NCBI GenBank assembly: GCA_037178855.1
Contig: JASJZC010000004.1
Coordinates: 8,050,434-8,114,433 of the forward strand
Direction of reading: 5' to 3'
Source of the DNA: Oscheius sp. JU75
Lineage: Eukaryota; Nematoda; Chromadorea; Rhabditida; Rhabditidae
Length of the DNA: 64,000 bases
In this document: positions 1 to 9,774 of the stretch, one piece after another
Position numbering within the stretch: the first letter of the stretch is position 1
Layout of the letters: each line of letters starts with the position of its first letter
Notes under the pieces: model-generated
What the model saw: the letters and a program-made list of their open reading frames with translations, nothing else
Told to the model about the DNA's origin: nothing
Databases searched by the model: none
Translations under genes and position numbers: made by a program

Positions 1-180
1 AGGCTTAGTGCTGCTACACCATTACCTGGTGCACAGCTTAGCCACAAAGTTTGCACCCAAAACCCTGACAGGGATTTTATGGCCGAAAAAGATGTCTTTA
101 CCTCCGCGACGGTCGCTTTTCCCCCGCGGGGATAATAAGACCAAATCCGCAAACGTGGGGGTGAAGTCAACCACCCTGCT

Positions 181-322
181 CAGGTTCAGGGGCTGAAAAC
201 AGCCAATTCGGGGTCAAGGTTGCATTTCTTCATTTTGCGGTGTTCAGCGAAGTTGTAGCATTTTTTTGCTCTACAACTTAGCAGATCAAAAATTAAAAAA
301 TGTAATATTGACCCTGAACTGT
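181..322. repeat. Fold-back (MITE-like) element, family 2
   Basis: The two halves are imperfect inverted copies: the ends read CAGGTTCAGGGG and, on the other side, GACCCTGAACTG, and the centre pairs GAAGTTGTAGCA with TGCTCTACAACTT around a short T-rich loop. The same core (GTTCTGCAAAGTTGTAGAGC) lies in the fold-back element at 37048-37283, so I treat the two as relatives. No coding capacity is visible. The rest of 1-600 shows nothing I can interpret. Confidence 0.5.
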
Positions 323-641
323 CAGATTTCTGTTGCGCACCTTGAGCGATAAAAACAGGCCTGGCCCGAGACGTAGGGGGCTGAAAAAAGGCCCGGACCT
401 GTGGCGCATGTCTGCCGGGAGCAATGTTTTCTAGATCAACAGTCCTTCTTTTTTACGCGCGCGGTCTTATTTGGTTTTTCATAGAGTGCTTAAAAGTAAA
501 AAGCGGGAGCTACAAGCCTTTTTCAATTTTCCTCTTTGATTCACTAGTTAAATTTTGGTACCAAAACACATTCTTGTAGAATCCATTGCGCTTTTTCCAA
601 TGAAACCAAGAGTGAAGAGAAAAGATGAGCCTATTTTTCAG

Positions 642-844
642 AAACGTTGGCTTGGGCTGGTCTTACGGGAAAGTCCAACTTTTCAATGGCGCAGCGAATT
701 GTGGGTGGGAATCTTCAAAATTCATTTTCAGGACAGCCGGACAACCAGAATCACAATGAGAACTGTGTCGAGATGACGCGGACGGGACAGTGGGCTGACT
801 TGTTATGTCTGCTTCGGCGCCCCTTCTTCTGTAAGCGGTATTAG
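642..844 (+). CDS. C-type lectin-like domain, 3' terminal exon (partial gene or remnant)
   Basis: An open frame follows a good acceptor (CTATTTTTCAG, 631-641) and ends in TAG at 842-844. Its last ~50 residues have the C-terminal half of a C-type lectin domain: SGQPDNQN, NENCVEM, GQWADLLC, and FFCKRY just before the stop, with two cysteines placed as in the family. C-type lectin domains bind sugars or other ligands outside the cell and are greatly expanded in nematodes. QPD is the galactose-type form of the EPN/QPD calcium-site motif; the usual WND is WAD here, so calcium binding may be weakened. The first half of the domain (WIGL region) is not recognisable in 1-641, so upstream exons are outside the window, interrupted by the repeat at 181-322, or lost. 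The gene runs tail to tail with lsm-4. Confidence 0.5.
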
Positions 845-939
845 CAACGCTTCCTCGAGATATCCATGCGAAAATTGGAACAAAATCATATGCAATGTGA
901 CAGTTTTAATGATGAAAATGAATTGAATACATACAGGGC

Positions 940-1751
940 TTATTTTCCTCGTCCGCGGAATCCTCCACGGCCTCCGCCACCTCCACGTCCGCCGCGAGCA
1001 CCTCGTTTGGCGCGCTGTTGGTCCTTCTGCTGACGACGGACCTCGTTGACCTCGTTTTTCACCAGGTCCACTACCTGAAAGCGGAATTTGAGTGGTTACA
1101 GTGCCTCAAAGTTTCAGAGAAACTGTTTGTGTATTGCTAAGAGGCGTCACTGGAACAGCCCTGCCGGGTTTGATCGAATGAACTTTTGAGTAAGCTATTT
1201 TAAAGAGAGAACGGTCTAGAAAAGATTCCCCTAGTAAGCATATGACAGATTTACAATATTCTTAGCCAGAGGAGATTTAGTAACGTGATTTTTTTGTGAA
1301 ATAGACGAACATATCAATGTGATTGGCCAATTTTTGACTACAAGATAGCTTCAAAAAGCGTCTAAAAGGGGCAACATACCGTTTCGGGAATACGAAGATA
1401 CTTAATTGTCGATCCACGCACGTAAACCTCTGCCATCTTGTAGAACTTGTCACCGTCCTGAAAAAAAACTTGATATTATAGCAGTCTTAAGTCTGTTGTA
1501 CAGCAAAACACTGGTAAACAACAAAAAACCAAGAAATCTTGGAAAAATCAATATAAACCAACCTTCGAAGTGAAGATGACGTCCTTCAGATGAACGTTCA
1601 TCCAGGCATCACACGATTCCAAGTGTCCGTTGTAGGTTTCACCGTTCTTGAGCTCCACCAGCATCGGATTGTTCTGAGCCGAGCGTAGAAGAGACAGCGG
1701 GAGCTGAAAATTGAAGTTATAGTGAGAAGAGCTGCAGGCACTTACCACCAT
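940..1751 (-). CDS. lsm-4: U6 snRNA-associated Sm-like protein LSm4
   Basis: Four exons (1746-1751, 1563-1703, 1380-1457, 940-1074) join in frame to give 119 residues, the usual LSm4 length. Residues 3-49 are the Sm1 part ([28 protein letters not shown]); [13 protein letters not shown] is the Sm2 motif. The tail after residue ~95 is basic and ends in an RGG-type stretch ([11 protein letters not shown]), as in LSm4 orthologues. LSm4 is a subunit of the nuclear LSm2-8 ring, which binds the 3' end of U6 snRNA, and of the cytoplasmic LSm1-7 ring, which activates decapping; the RG tail is typically arginine-methylated. The first exon codes only Met-Val. The transcript appears to start at an acceptor just upstream (see 1781-1793). 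TMED2 lies divergently about 580 bp away. Confidence 0.95.
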
Positions 1752-1780
1752 AATACCGAAGGATCTGCTGGCTTGTGTTA

Positions 1781-1793
1781 TCTGAAAAAACAG
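1781..1793 (-). promoter_or_regulatory. Probable spliced-leader acceptor of lsm-4
   Basis: On the minus strand, CTGTTTTTTCAG precedes the exon that begins about 30 nt upstream of the lsm-4 ATG. No coding exon is visible further upstream, so trans-splicing is the simplest reading. A cis-spliced 5' UTR exon cannot be excluded. Confidence 0.5.
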
Positions 1794-2320
1794 CGCGAAT
1801 GTACGAGAAAATGGAGGAGAAAAAAGGAAGCTGGAAAATAATTCGAATTAGCGCGTTAAAGGACTGTCTTGAAATCGCATTGGCGCGCTTTCAAACCTCC
1901 GAAATGACACGTTGTTCCATCTTTTCCTTTGCTTTCCCATGATTTTATCGTTGTTTACCTGCTCAATTCCCTTCATAAACAAAAAAAGGTCAGCCCTCAA
2001 TAGCCAAAGTTATAAAAACTTCTGCCGCGATATTTACAAGTAGGAATTTATTTTTAGGGCTGATTGAAGAATTGACAGCCTTTTTGCCTCTATTTACCTT
2101 TTTCTTCTGAAAAGTTGTGCTGCAAACGTTGAGAATCAGCTTGAAGACGAGCTTACGTGCGTGAATCTGGGTTTTTGCTGGCTAAAATGCTGAGAAAGTT
2201 GGTCAAATCTGTTTTTTGCCCAAATTCCAACTCTTTTCACCGAAAGTTAGCTTTACCATCTGTTCATCGGTTTTCTACGCCTCAAAAAGCTCCCAGCTTT
2301 ATGTCAAGCAGTAACTCGTG

Positions 2321-2328
2321 TTTCAGCG
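2321..2328 (+). promoter_or_regulatory. Probable spliced-leader acceptor of sel-9/TMED2
   Basis: GTGTTTCAG ends at 2326, immediately followed by CG and the ATG at 2329. With only two untranslated bases left after splicing and no upstream coding exon, this fits a nematode trans-splice site. Confidence 0.55.
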
Positions 2329-4191
2329 ATGCTGGGCACATTTTTCGCCGTCTTAGCGTTGATGATTACCCCTTCTGTCGGCTACTTTATTACAGTCGAC
2401 GCAAATGAGGTAACTGCTTGTTTTTTCCCCTTGATTTACATTCCAAACTTTCCAGGAAATTTGCTTTTTCGATCGAGTCGTCTCAGGGACAAAGATTGGA
2501 TTGATGTTCGAGGTTGCGGAAGGCGGTTTCCTCGATATCGACGTCAGAGTGAGTTCCATTCTTCTTTTTCTTCGTCAAAGTTGCAGAAAATGTTTCTAAA
2601 GCCGATTTTCAGATCATCACACCCGACCAGAAGGAAATATACAAAGGAGAGCGCGAATCTTCCGGCAAGTACACCTTCGCAGCACACATGGACGGACAAT
2701 ATACCTACTGCTTCGGAAACAAAATGAGTACCATGACGCCAAAGGTGATTTTCCTTATTAGTTTTCCCAAAAAATGAGGTTTAGAGCGTTATGTTCACCG
2801 TCGAACTTGTCGAGCCCCATCAGCAAGTCCAAGGAGCCGCTGCTAGTCAAGATCAAGGTGGGTTCTTACTTCTTTTTTTTTCAAACAAAACAATCTTGCA
2901 CCCGATCTTGCTCGGTCTTGGCCCAGAATGAATCGCTCAGATCTGATCCAGTTCCTTTTTGACAGTCTTTTTAAACCGCAGAGACTCTTTCTCTCTTACT
3001 AAAGCGCAACCGTGCCCCTCTGTGTATGCTCTTTTGTGCGGGCGCTGCCACCCGCCTTTGCTCCGCGGTTAGCGCGTTAGGCTATGGATCGAAGCAAACT
3101 GCTTTCAGTCTCCTCCGATGGTTTTCGGGTGTTGCAGATATTGGTTGGAGGCAGCGTTAATATTTTTAACGATTAGATAGGTTAAAAACTGGTCGGGGCC
3201 AGGCTGGACAGCTCCAGTATGTTTGGCCGCATTCAATCTGGCTGGCCGGTACGCACAGCCATTTACATGTTATTTTCGAGTCCCTGATTGTGAGATTTTC
3301 AATTTTCATGACAAGTTAAAGACTGCCCCCGAATATTCTACCGAGCAAGCTTCGAAAAACAAATATCATAAAGACTCGCTAAAGCGCAACTTTCAGCCGA
3401 CCAAACCAAGCTCGAAGAGATGATTCGCGAGCTTTCGTCGGCGTTGACGTCCGTCAAGCACGAACAAGAGTACATGGAAGTCAGAGAACGTGTTCACCGA
3501 TCCAGTGAGTTTTCTTTTTTTTTCCTACACTTCCTAATCTTTTGAACCGTGCAAGGAGGTAATTGTGGCCGGATATCAACTGTTCCTGGTGTTAATTAAA
3601 TCTCTGCGGCCCATACATACTTGGGCACCATGGCCCGCTGGCGCAAACCTGGGACGTTTTCCACGTAATTCGCTCGTACAAACCTTGGCGTCATTTTGCC
3701 ATAGGTCAGTCTCCAGCAAAATTGACACCAAGGGCTGTTCGGCTAAATTACGTAAAGACATTCCTCGGCTCGGGCCCACCTGAGAGCTTTTCTATTTTTC
3801 GCGGAATTCACTTCAACAATCCTTGGCGCCGATTTTACTGGACATACTTTGGACAGTCCTCTGACAAAAATGACGCCAAGGTTTAAACGAGCGAATTTCG
3901 AGAAAAACGTTGCCCCAGATTCGTGTCAGCCAGGTGCCTAAGTATGAAAAAAGTCCCCCTGTTGATATTGCCTAGTTGCGCGATCCTCCCATGCCTGCCA
4001 TGGCATACATTACTTGACAACATACCCAATAGCTTTTCTGTTTTCTGTAAACTTTTCTGTTTTCAGTCAACGAGAACACGAATAGCCGCGTCGTGCTGTG
4101 GGCTGTCTTCGAAGCCATCGTCCTTCTGGCCATGACTGCCGGCCAGATCTGGTATCTCAAGAGGTTCTTCGAAGTCCGAACCGTCGTCTAA
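2329..4191 (+). CDS. sel-9: p24 family cargo receptor TMED2 (SEL-9 orthologue)
   Basis: Six exons (2329-2409, 2456-2548, 2613-2744, 2785-2857, 3397-3504, 4067-4191) give 203 residues, against 201 in human TMED2. A signal peptide (first ~18 residues) is followed by a GOLD domain with its two conserved cysteines (ICFFDRV and YCFGNKM) and the family-defining [13 protein letters not shown] and [13 protein letters not shown]. Next come a coiled-coil region ([16 protein letters not shown]), one membrane helix ([20 protein letters not shown]) and a short cytosolic tail [12 protein letters not shown], with the FF and terminal VV used for COPII export and basic residues for COPI binding. p24 proteins cycle between ER and Golgi and sort GPI-anchored and other cargo; C. 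elegans sel-9 restrains export of mutant LIN-12/GLP-1. An acceptor (TTTCAG, 2321-2326) lies 2 nt before the ATG, pointing to trans-splicing. Intron 5 carries a MITE. Confidence 0.95.
3617..3946. mobile_element. MITE-like element, family 1, copy A
   Basis: Long imperfect terminal inverted repeats: the left end reads TACTTGGGCACC and the right end GGTGCCTAAGTA. Pairing continues inwards for ~75 nt, including CGCTCGTACAAACCTTGGCGTC against GACGCCAAGGTTTAAACGAGCG. Both tips are flanked by TA, as after Tc1/mariner-type insertion. No transposase is present. It lies inside intron 5 of the TMED2 gene. A second copy is at 22975-23182. Confidence 0.6.
3948..4003 (+). repeat. Short dispersed repeat, copy 1
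   Basis: The stretch beginning GTCCCCCTGTTGAT and ending TGCCATGGCA recurs at 28734-28785 with the same order of blocks (GTTGCGCGA in the middle). It starts right at the outer edge of MITE copy A, so it may be an older element into or beside which the MITE inserted. Confidence 0.4.
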
Positions 4192-6175
4192 TCCCAAGGA
4201 TTCCGTCCGTTTTACTGCCATTTTCGAATTGCCGCCCCCACTAGGTTATTTTTTTTTCTGTAACTTTCGCTCTCTTTTGGGTCCCCCTTTGCTACTAAAC
4301 ATGTATCCCCTGCCCAAAATTTAAGCCTAATATATTGTTTATGTACTTGTGTCGGTGTTACGAGTCTGTTATTATGTCTCCCTCCCCCTATTTTTGTGAT
4401 GATTTCAAGGTAAAATCTATTTATTTCCTCCCCTCCTCCTCGCTTCGTTATCTGCTCCAGATTGTCATCTGGTTGCGCAAGCGTCTCTAGCTCCTTGGAC
4501 AGAGCCGATGGGTCAAGGAGATGGATCTTTGTGACACGGGACAGGGTCAACTGACCGAGGAAAATGTATTGGAATTGAACTTGACCTTGACCAGAGGCCT
4601 AGCTTTTTCAGCGAATTCAATCATCTACCCTGGATCGAGCGAGAAGAGCGTCTAGCCCTTTTGTCGCTTCTCGCGGGCTAATTGTGCTCCAGTTAGCCCT
4701 TACTTTCTTCCCAGGAGAGGATGGGGTCAAAATGTTCTCTCTTTTTTTTTCTCGAAAGTCACGGACAAGATAATGTCCTAACGCTGCTCGCCCTTGGCCT
4801 CGTATCCTGCCTGCTCTCTGGCTCTGATTCTATCGTGCTTCTCTGGAAGAATCCTGCTGAATCTGGATTACACTCGCATCACTGTCTCTATGACCAGCAA
4901 AGCTAGCCAAATAAGAATCGTCTCGTAGCGAGTGAGGATGGTAAGAGAACTATCAATGTGTCCAATAAGTAATGTTCACCTGGACCATCCGCGTGACCTA
5001 GACAGCTGTTTCAAAAAAGAAAAGAACGGGTAAATATAGCTGAATTCGAAGAACTAAAGAGACTTGAGAAACCGTAGTGCAGAAGTTTTTAGTGCCAGAT
5101 GAAAAGGTGAGGTTTAAAACGCAAGTACGACCAAAAAATTCTGATTAGCGCACATATCGATAGATTTTCAAAAAATTATTGGGCACAGTAATAAAATCAG
5201 GCGGGGGAGATATGTGAGGGGGTTACATACAGGCTGTCTAGCATAGTCATGTTTAGCGTTGTAAGGAAGGGGGGACGAGGAAACTACAGCGATTGGTCTC
5301 TGAAGGAGGCAGAATCCGACCGTTCTCTTTGTTTCGTAGTCGGTGTGCTAACCGACAAACCGGCAAAAATACATGAAGTAAGAGGTTGCCGATTGCTGAC
5401 AGCGAGCGAACTAGGTCCACTCTACTTGCCTTATTGAACTTCTGGACAGTTTGGAGAAACATTGGCGTTTGACTGGATATAAGGTGAGTTCTTGACCTTC
5501 TGAATCTCTTCTGTCTACTGTTGCTATCAAGCATCTCCACAAAAAATGGACGAGAGATGGCACGGATGTCAAGGCGAGATATCCTCGCCAGATTTGGTTG
5601 TTTTTTTTAGAGTTCGGAACAAGTAAAAACGGTATCTTGCAGATTGGAACAACAGACAAGAAACCTACAGATTGTTGAGCTTTTCTTCAGAAATGATTCT
5701 CTTTCTATTTGTTTCTGTCCAGACTGTCCCATGACCTAGAGATTGTAGGTTAACGATCTCTGACAGCTCTTTCAGAAGAACCAAATCGGGGGTCAAAGGC
5801 CCGGAAAACCACTGGAATAGTGTGTCCTTTTTAATAACTGCCGACTGACGAACCGTATTTTCTAGGCGTTTCGCCTCTCTCTCTCTCTCTCTCGAGACTG
5901 CCAAGTAGGTCGGCTTGGCCGTTCCTTTCCACAAAACTGAAGAATCTTTGCCTGTCACCGCAAGCATCAGTTTGCGAAGGTCAAGTTGAGCGGGTTCATC
6001 GCGATAACCAGCGGGTGGGAGGGGGAAATCCCGAAGAACAATCTGCCATCCGGAGACCGACGACTGATTACCATCACCAGGAAACTCACTTTCTTCCGTT
6101 CTTTTTTCTTAGACTTGATGCTGCAAGTTGATGTGTTTAACTTTTCGACACTCAGAGCTTCTTTCAGTCTCTTGA

Positions 6176-6400
6176 TCCCAGGGCAGAGCTGCTCTCTGTC
6201 TCTCTGCGTTTCTGTCTCCTAGTCTCTCAGTCACTCTGCCTCTCTGTATCTGTGTCTCTGCCTCTCAATCACTCTGTCTCTCAGTTTCTCCTCTGTCACT
6301 CTATCTTTCTGACAATAAGACTCTGTCTCTCTGTCACTTTGTCTCTGTCTTTCTATCTCTCTTCTCTCTGTCTACCAGTCTAAATTTATCTATATCTCTT
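6176..6400. repeat. CTCTGTC low-complexity tract
   Basis: Imperfect CTCTGTCTCTCTG repeats over about 220 bp. It belongs to the dispersed AGAGAC/CTCTGTC class seen throughout the window, here in intergenic DNA. Confidence 0.7.
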
Positions 6401-7097
6401 GGTTTCTCTGGCCTCTTCCTACTAACTGCCAGTACAAGAAATGTTTGTCTTCATTAGTAGGTCATCTCCGCCAGTTGCACCGCTAACCTTGAGAGACTCT
6501 CTTGGTTTTGCCTGTGATTCACACGCAAAAGGCGCACTTTTGCCGACAAGCAATCGGTCGTCGGGAGGGGGCGGCTCTCCTTGACCCCCATCATTGTTTT
6601 TACCTGCTTTGGCTCTATCCAGTTAAAGAGGACACCGAGACATTCCTCGGACTCCTAGTCCTCCGTTTAGGGTTCCTCCAGCCGCTAGTTCTCACAGCTT
6701 TGGCTCCCGAGGTCGCTCTTTATGGCGGAGGGGAAGAGGCAGTGACTTTGACCCCTAGTTGGGCATCAACATCTTGTTTTTTGCGATCTTAAATGACCTT
6801 TACCAGTTGTAAAACCTCTTAAGCTCCTTCTGTTTTATCTACAAAGAAGGTACCAATTATTTCAAACTGCTTGGACACAGTAATCCTTGGATACTTTATT
6901 GTTACAACACTGTTGTGAAGCCTATTTTCTGTGGCAATGACATTTTCTTCTGTAAAATCACTGGAAACGAGGGGAAGATTCTGTTTCTTCTCCGCCCTGT
7001 TGAAAAAATCGGACACTCGGAAGGTCATTTCAGTTTAAAGTAACCCAGTGGTCTTCTCTCTATAGCTAGTGATATGATTCTCCGAATTATTTTCATG

Positions 7098-7205
7098 ATC
7101 TAGAGACAAAGAGACAAGAAGACAGGGAGACTGAGGGATAGAGATACGAAGAGACAGAGATAGAGACAGTGAGACAGATAGACATAGAGACAGAGAAACC
7201 AAGAT
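7098..7205. repeat. AGAGACA low-complexity tract
   Basis: Imperfect GAGACAGAGATAGA repeats, the reverse orientation of the tract at 6176-6400. Confidence 0.7.
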
Positions 7206-7759
7206 GTCAAGGCCTGCCCACTTACAACCCCTTCCTCTCTGCCGTGTTCTGACTCCCGCTAATACCTAGCCTTCCTATTTATTACCTACCCGAGTCTTCC
7301 TCTCAGAAATTGGCCTCCCGACTGTAGCTCCCTAATTCGGGTTGTCATAAAATTGAGACCGAGGGTCAAATTGGATATCTTCAAAGACCTTGCTTTTAAT
7401 GTGTACAGAGAGAGGGGAGAGACAAGAAGCCGAAGGCAGTAATTGCTAGAGGTGTTCTGTCTTCTGACTCTCCCCCTTGAAGGCCAAAGGCGGATGACCG
7501 GCTGCAGCCCGCAATCAGGAGCTACTTCGGGTCCTGTATCAGTTTCGTCAATTACCTTTTCATCTTTGGAAAATCATGTTTTCACGCTGTATCCATGAGA
7601 GATGTTTTCCAATGCATTAAAAAAGAAAGTGGGAAAAGACCATCAGAATCGTGATCATCGTCATCAAATTGAGTTAGTGATTAAAAAACAAATCTTTTTT
7701 GCTCGCCTTTTTGCGATGATAACCACTAGGCCATTGAGACCAAGCGTGCCACCCGTACC

Positions 7760-7905
7760 ATCTCGGCGCGCTTTGGGCGCCGCACTGAAATTTAAAATAC
7801 TTCTGAAGAGGGGCTGTGCCCTGGAAACTTATCCTATCATCTTTTTCTTGATAGAGCTTCAAAATGAGACTGAGTATGTCTTTATCAGGAACTGGCAATC
7901 ATCAT
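7760..7905 (+). repeat. Dispersed ~140-bp repeat, copy 1
   Basis: The block containing GAGGGGCTGTGCCCT, then GATAGAGCTTCAAAATGAGA and GGAACTGGCAA recurs at 9628-9790 at roughly 80 per cent identity by eye. It lies in the spacer upstream of the FBN-1-like gene. Confidence 0.55.
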
Positions 7906-8220
7906 GCCATTTTGAAAGTCTCCCTTTTGTGGCGACAACAATTTGTTTGTTTCATGTACGAAACACATAGTAGTTTCTTGACCACGACCTTGGAACATTT
8001 CCTTTACCACATCGGAACGCCTCCAGATTCCCATTCTTCCTTTTTCCCGATCCAGTGACCCGAATCCTTGCCTCGTTTTTCTGTTTGAACAGTTCCTCAA
8101 AACATGCTTCTCTGTCTCAGTCTCTGTGTTCCTTATGGCATGGGTCGTCGCGGCCACTTGACTCTCAACAAAGTCACATTCTTGACCATTTCCTCATCCT
8201 GCGAAGAGTAGTGACCTCTC

Positions 8221-8231
8221 CGATTTTCAGC
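8221..8231 (+). promoter_or_regulatory. Probable spliced-leader acceptor of the FBN-1-like gene
   Basis: CGATTTTCAG ends at 8230 and leaves a 15-nt leader before the signal-peptide ATG at 8246. No coding exon joins from upstream. Confidence 0.5.
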
Positions 8232-8245
8232 CGGTATAACAAGAG

Positions 8246-9736
8246 ATGGGCGGTTGGAGCTGGACAGCTGGGCTGGTCCCAGTTGTGCTCCTGGCCTGCC
8301 TGACCGGCACTACGGCCATCTCGAAGAATTTTGTTAACAGCTCGCTGCCGGACAGCAAGTATACATTTGTGGTCAATTTTGACTTCAGTCAGGTCATCTG
8401 CCAGCACAGGTAAGTCTGCGTCTGTCTCTGCATTCTTAATCTCCGTCTTTCAGTGAAGACAAAGCCGATCTCCATGTGCACGAGATGAGCGTCCTCTGCG
8501 ACGGCAAGCAGGACTGTTTCACGAATCCGGCCATCCACGATGAGAGTTTCCCGTACTGTGGTGAGTACAGGAAGATCTCTGATCGGGTCTCTATGTAAAC
8601 TAGGCGCCAAATTTAGTTCCTCTGCCCCATTGTGGGGAAGAGTACACACAGCACACAATCAACACTTGCCGATGAAAATTAGGTCGACAGACGTTTGCCA
8701 AGGCCGAGAAGGGCACAGGGTTCATGCGACGCCCCCTAGTTTTCCGGTCATTAGTGTAATGTAAAATTTCGAAAAATTTGGATGGCGATCTTTCTGTACC
8801 GGGCTGACTGTTCCCACGATCCTAATTGGGTTACGGCCCAGTGAAAGAGGTAAACCAATCAACTCGCCGCGAGACTGGAGGTCGAGGCAATCCTCCGGAA
8901 AAAGAGTCCTGTCTTGGACACATTTCCGTATGGCAGGGGTATGAGAGAGACAGAGAGACCAACAGTCAAGGAGACAGGAAGACAGAGAGAGAGAGAGAGA
9001 GAGAGAAACACAGTCCACTACCAATTTCCAGAGAAGAAGTGCAACTCGACGTGTAACGATCGAGGAGCCTGTCTCACTGCATTATAAATCAAATAAAGAT
9101 ATGATAATAAGAAATAAATATGTAGTAATTATGACATGATCAGTGATATTATCAAAGTTACGACGTCTATACAGAATGAGCGCAAAATGCAAATGCATCA
9201 GAAAGATCATGCTAAGCATCTGGTAATTGTTGAACTATAATCGCCACAAGAAATAAGTTGTAAATACTTTAGGGAAAATGATGATAATATCGCTGCAGGC
9301 ACAAACGCTAAGACATAAAGTTGATAAAACCATCGCATGTGAATGATCTGCAGAAGAGATGGTAGAATGAAATGCAACAATCAAAAACCAAAACAAATGC
9401 GACGCCATGGTAAGATTGCTATGAATGACACGCAAAATAATAGACGCCATTGAGATGTCCACTAAATTTCATAGTAATATTTTAAAATAGATAAACAAAG
9501 GATCAAAACATATATCCACAAAGTAAACCTTAGAATATATAAAGTTGATACATATCAGCCAACACCAAACAAGACGGTATGCGCTTTCTAAGCAATGATG
9601 ATAACCCATACTTACCATTTTATTCTTTGGCTGCACTAAAATTCTAAATCATTCTGAGGAGGGGCTTTGCCCTAGAATCTCATCCCATCATATTTTTCTA
9701 CGATAGAGCTTCAAAATATGACCGAATATGCCTAGG

Positions 9737-9774
<38 letters not shown>

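Larger units (their letters stand above)
4192..8230. other. 4-kb spacer without a supported gene
   Basis: It contains the 3' UTR of TMED2, CTCTGTC-type low-complexity DNA (6176-6400), an AGAGACA tract (7098-7205) and a dispersed repeat (7760-7905). Several open frames of 60-112 codons exist (for example minus strand 4212-4550, 5253-5540, 5665-5967 and 6819-7028). None has a recognisable domain, a consistent splice chain or a homologue I know. The minus-strand stretch 4440-4560 follows an acceptor-like TCGGTCAG and looks mildly coding, so an unrecognised small gene is possible. The 5' region of the FBN-1-like gene should lie near the right end. Confidence 0.5.

Noticed and set aside
1-8. AGGCTTAG at the very start, a permutation of the telomere repeat
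   Set aside because: Only eight bases, then unrelated sequence; expected by chance.
5253-5967. Minus-strand frames of 82-100 codons in the spacer before the FBN-1-like gene
   Set aside because: Three overlapping frames in one region, no domain and no coherent splice chain; kept only as a note under the spacer.
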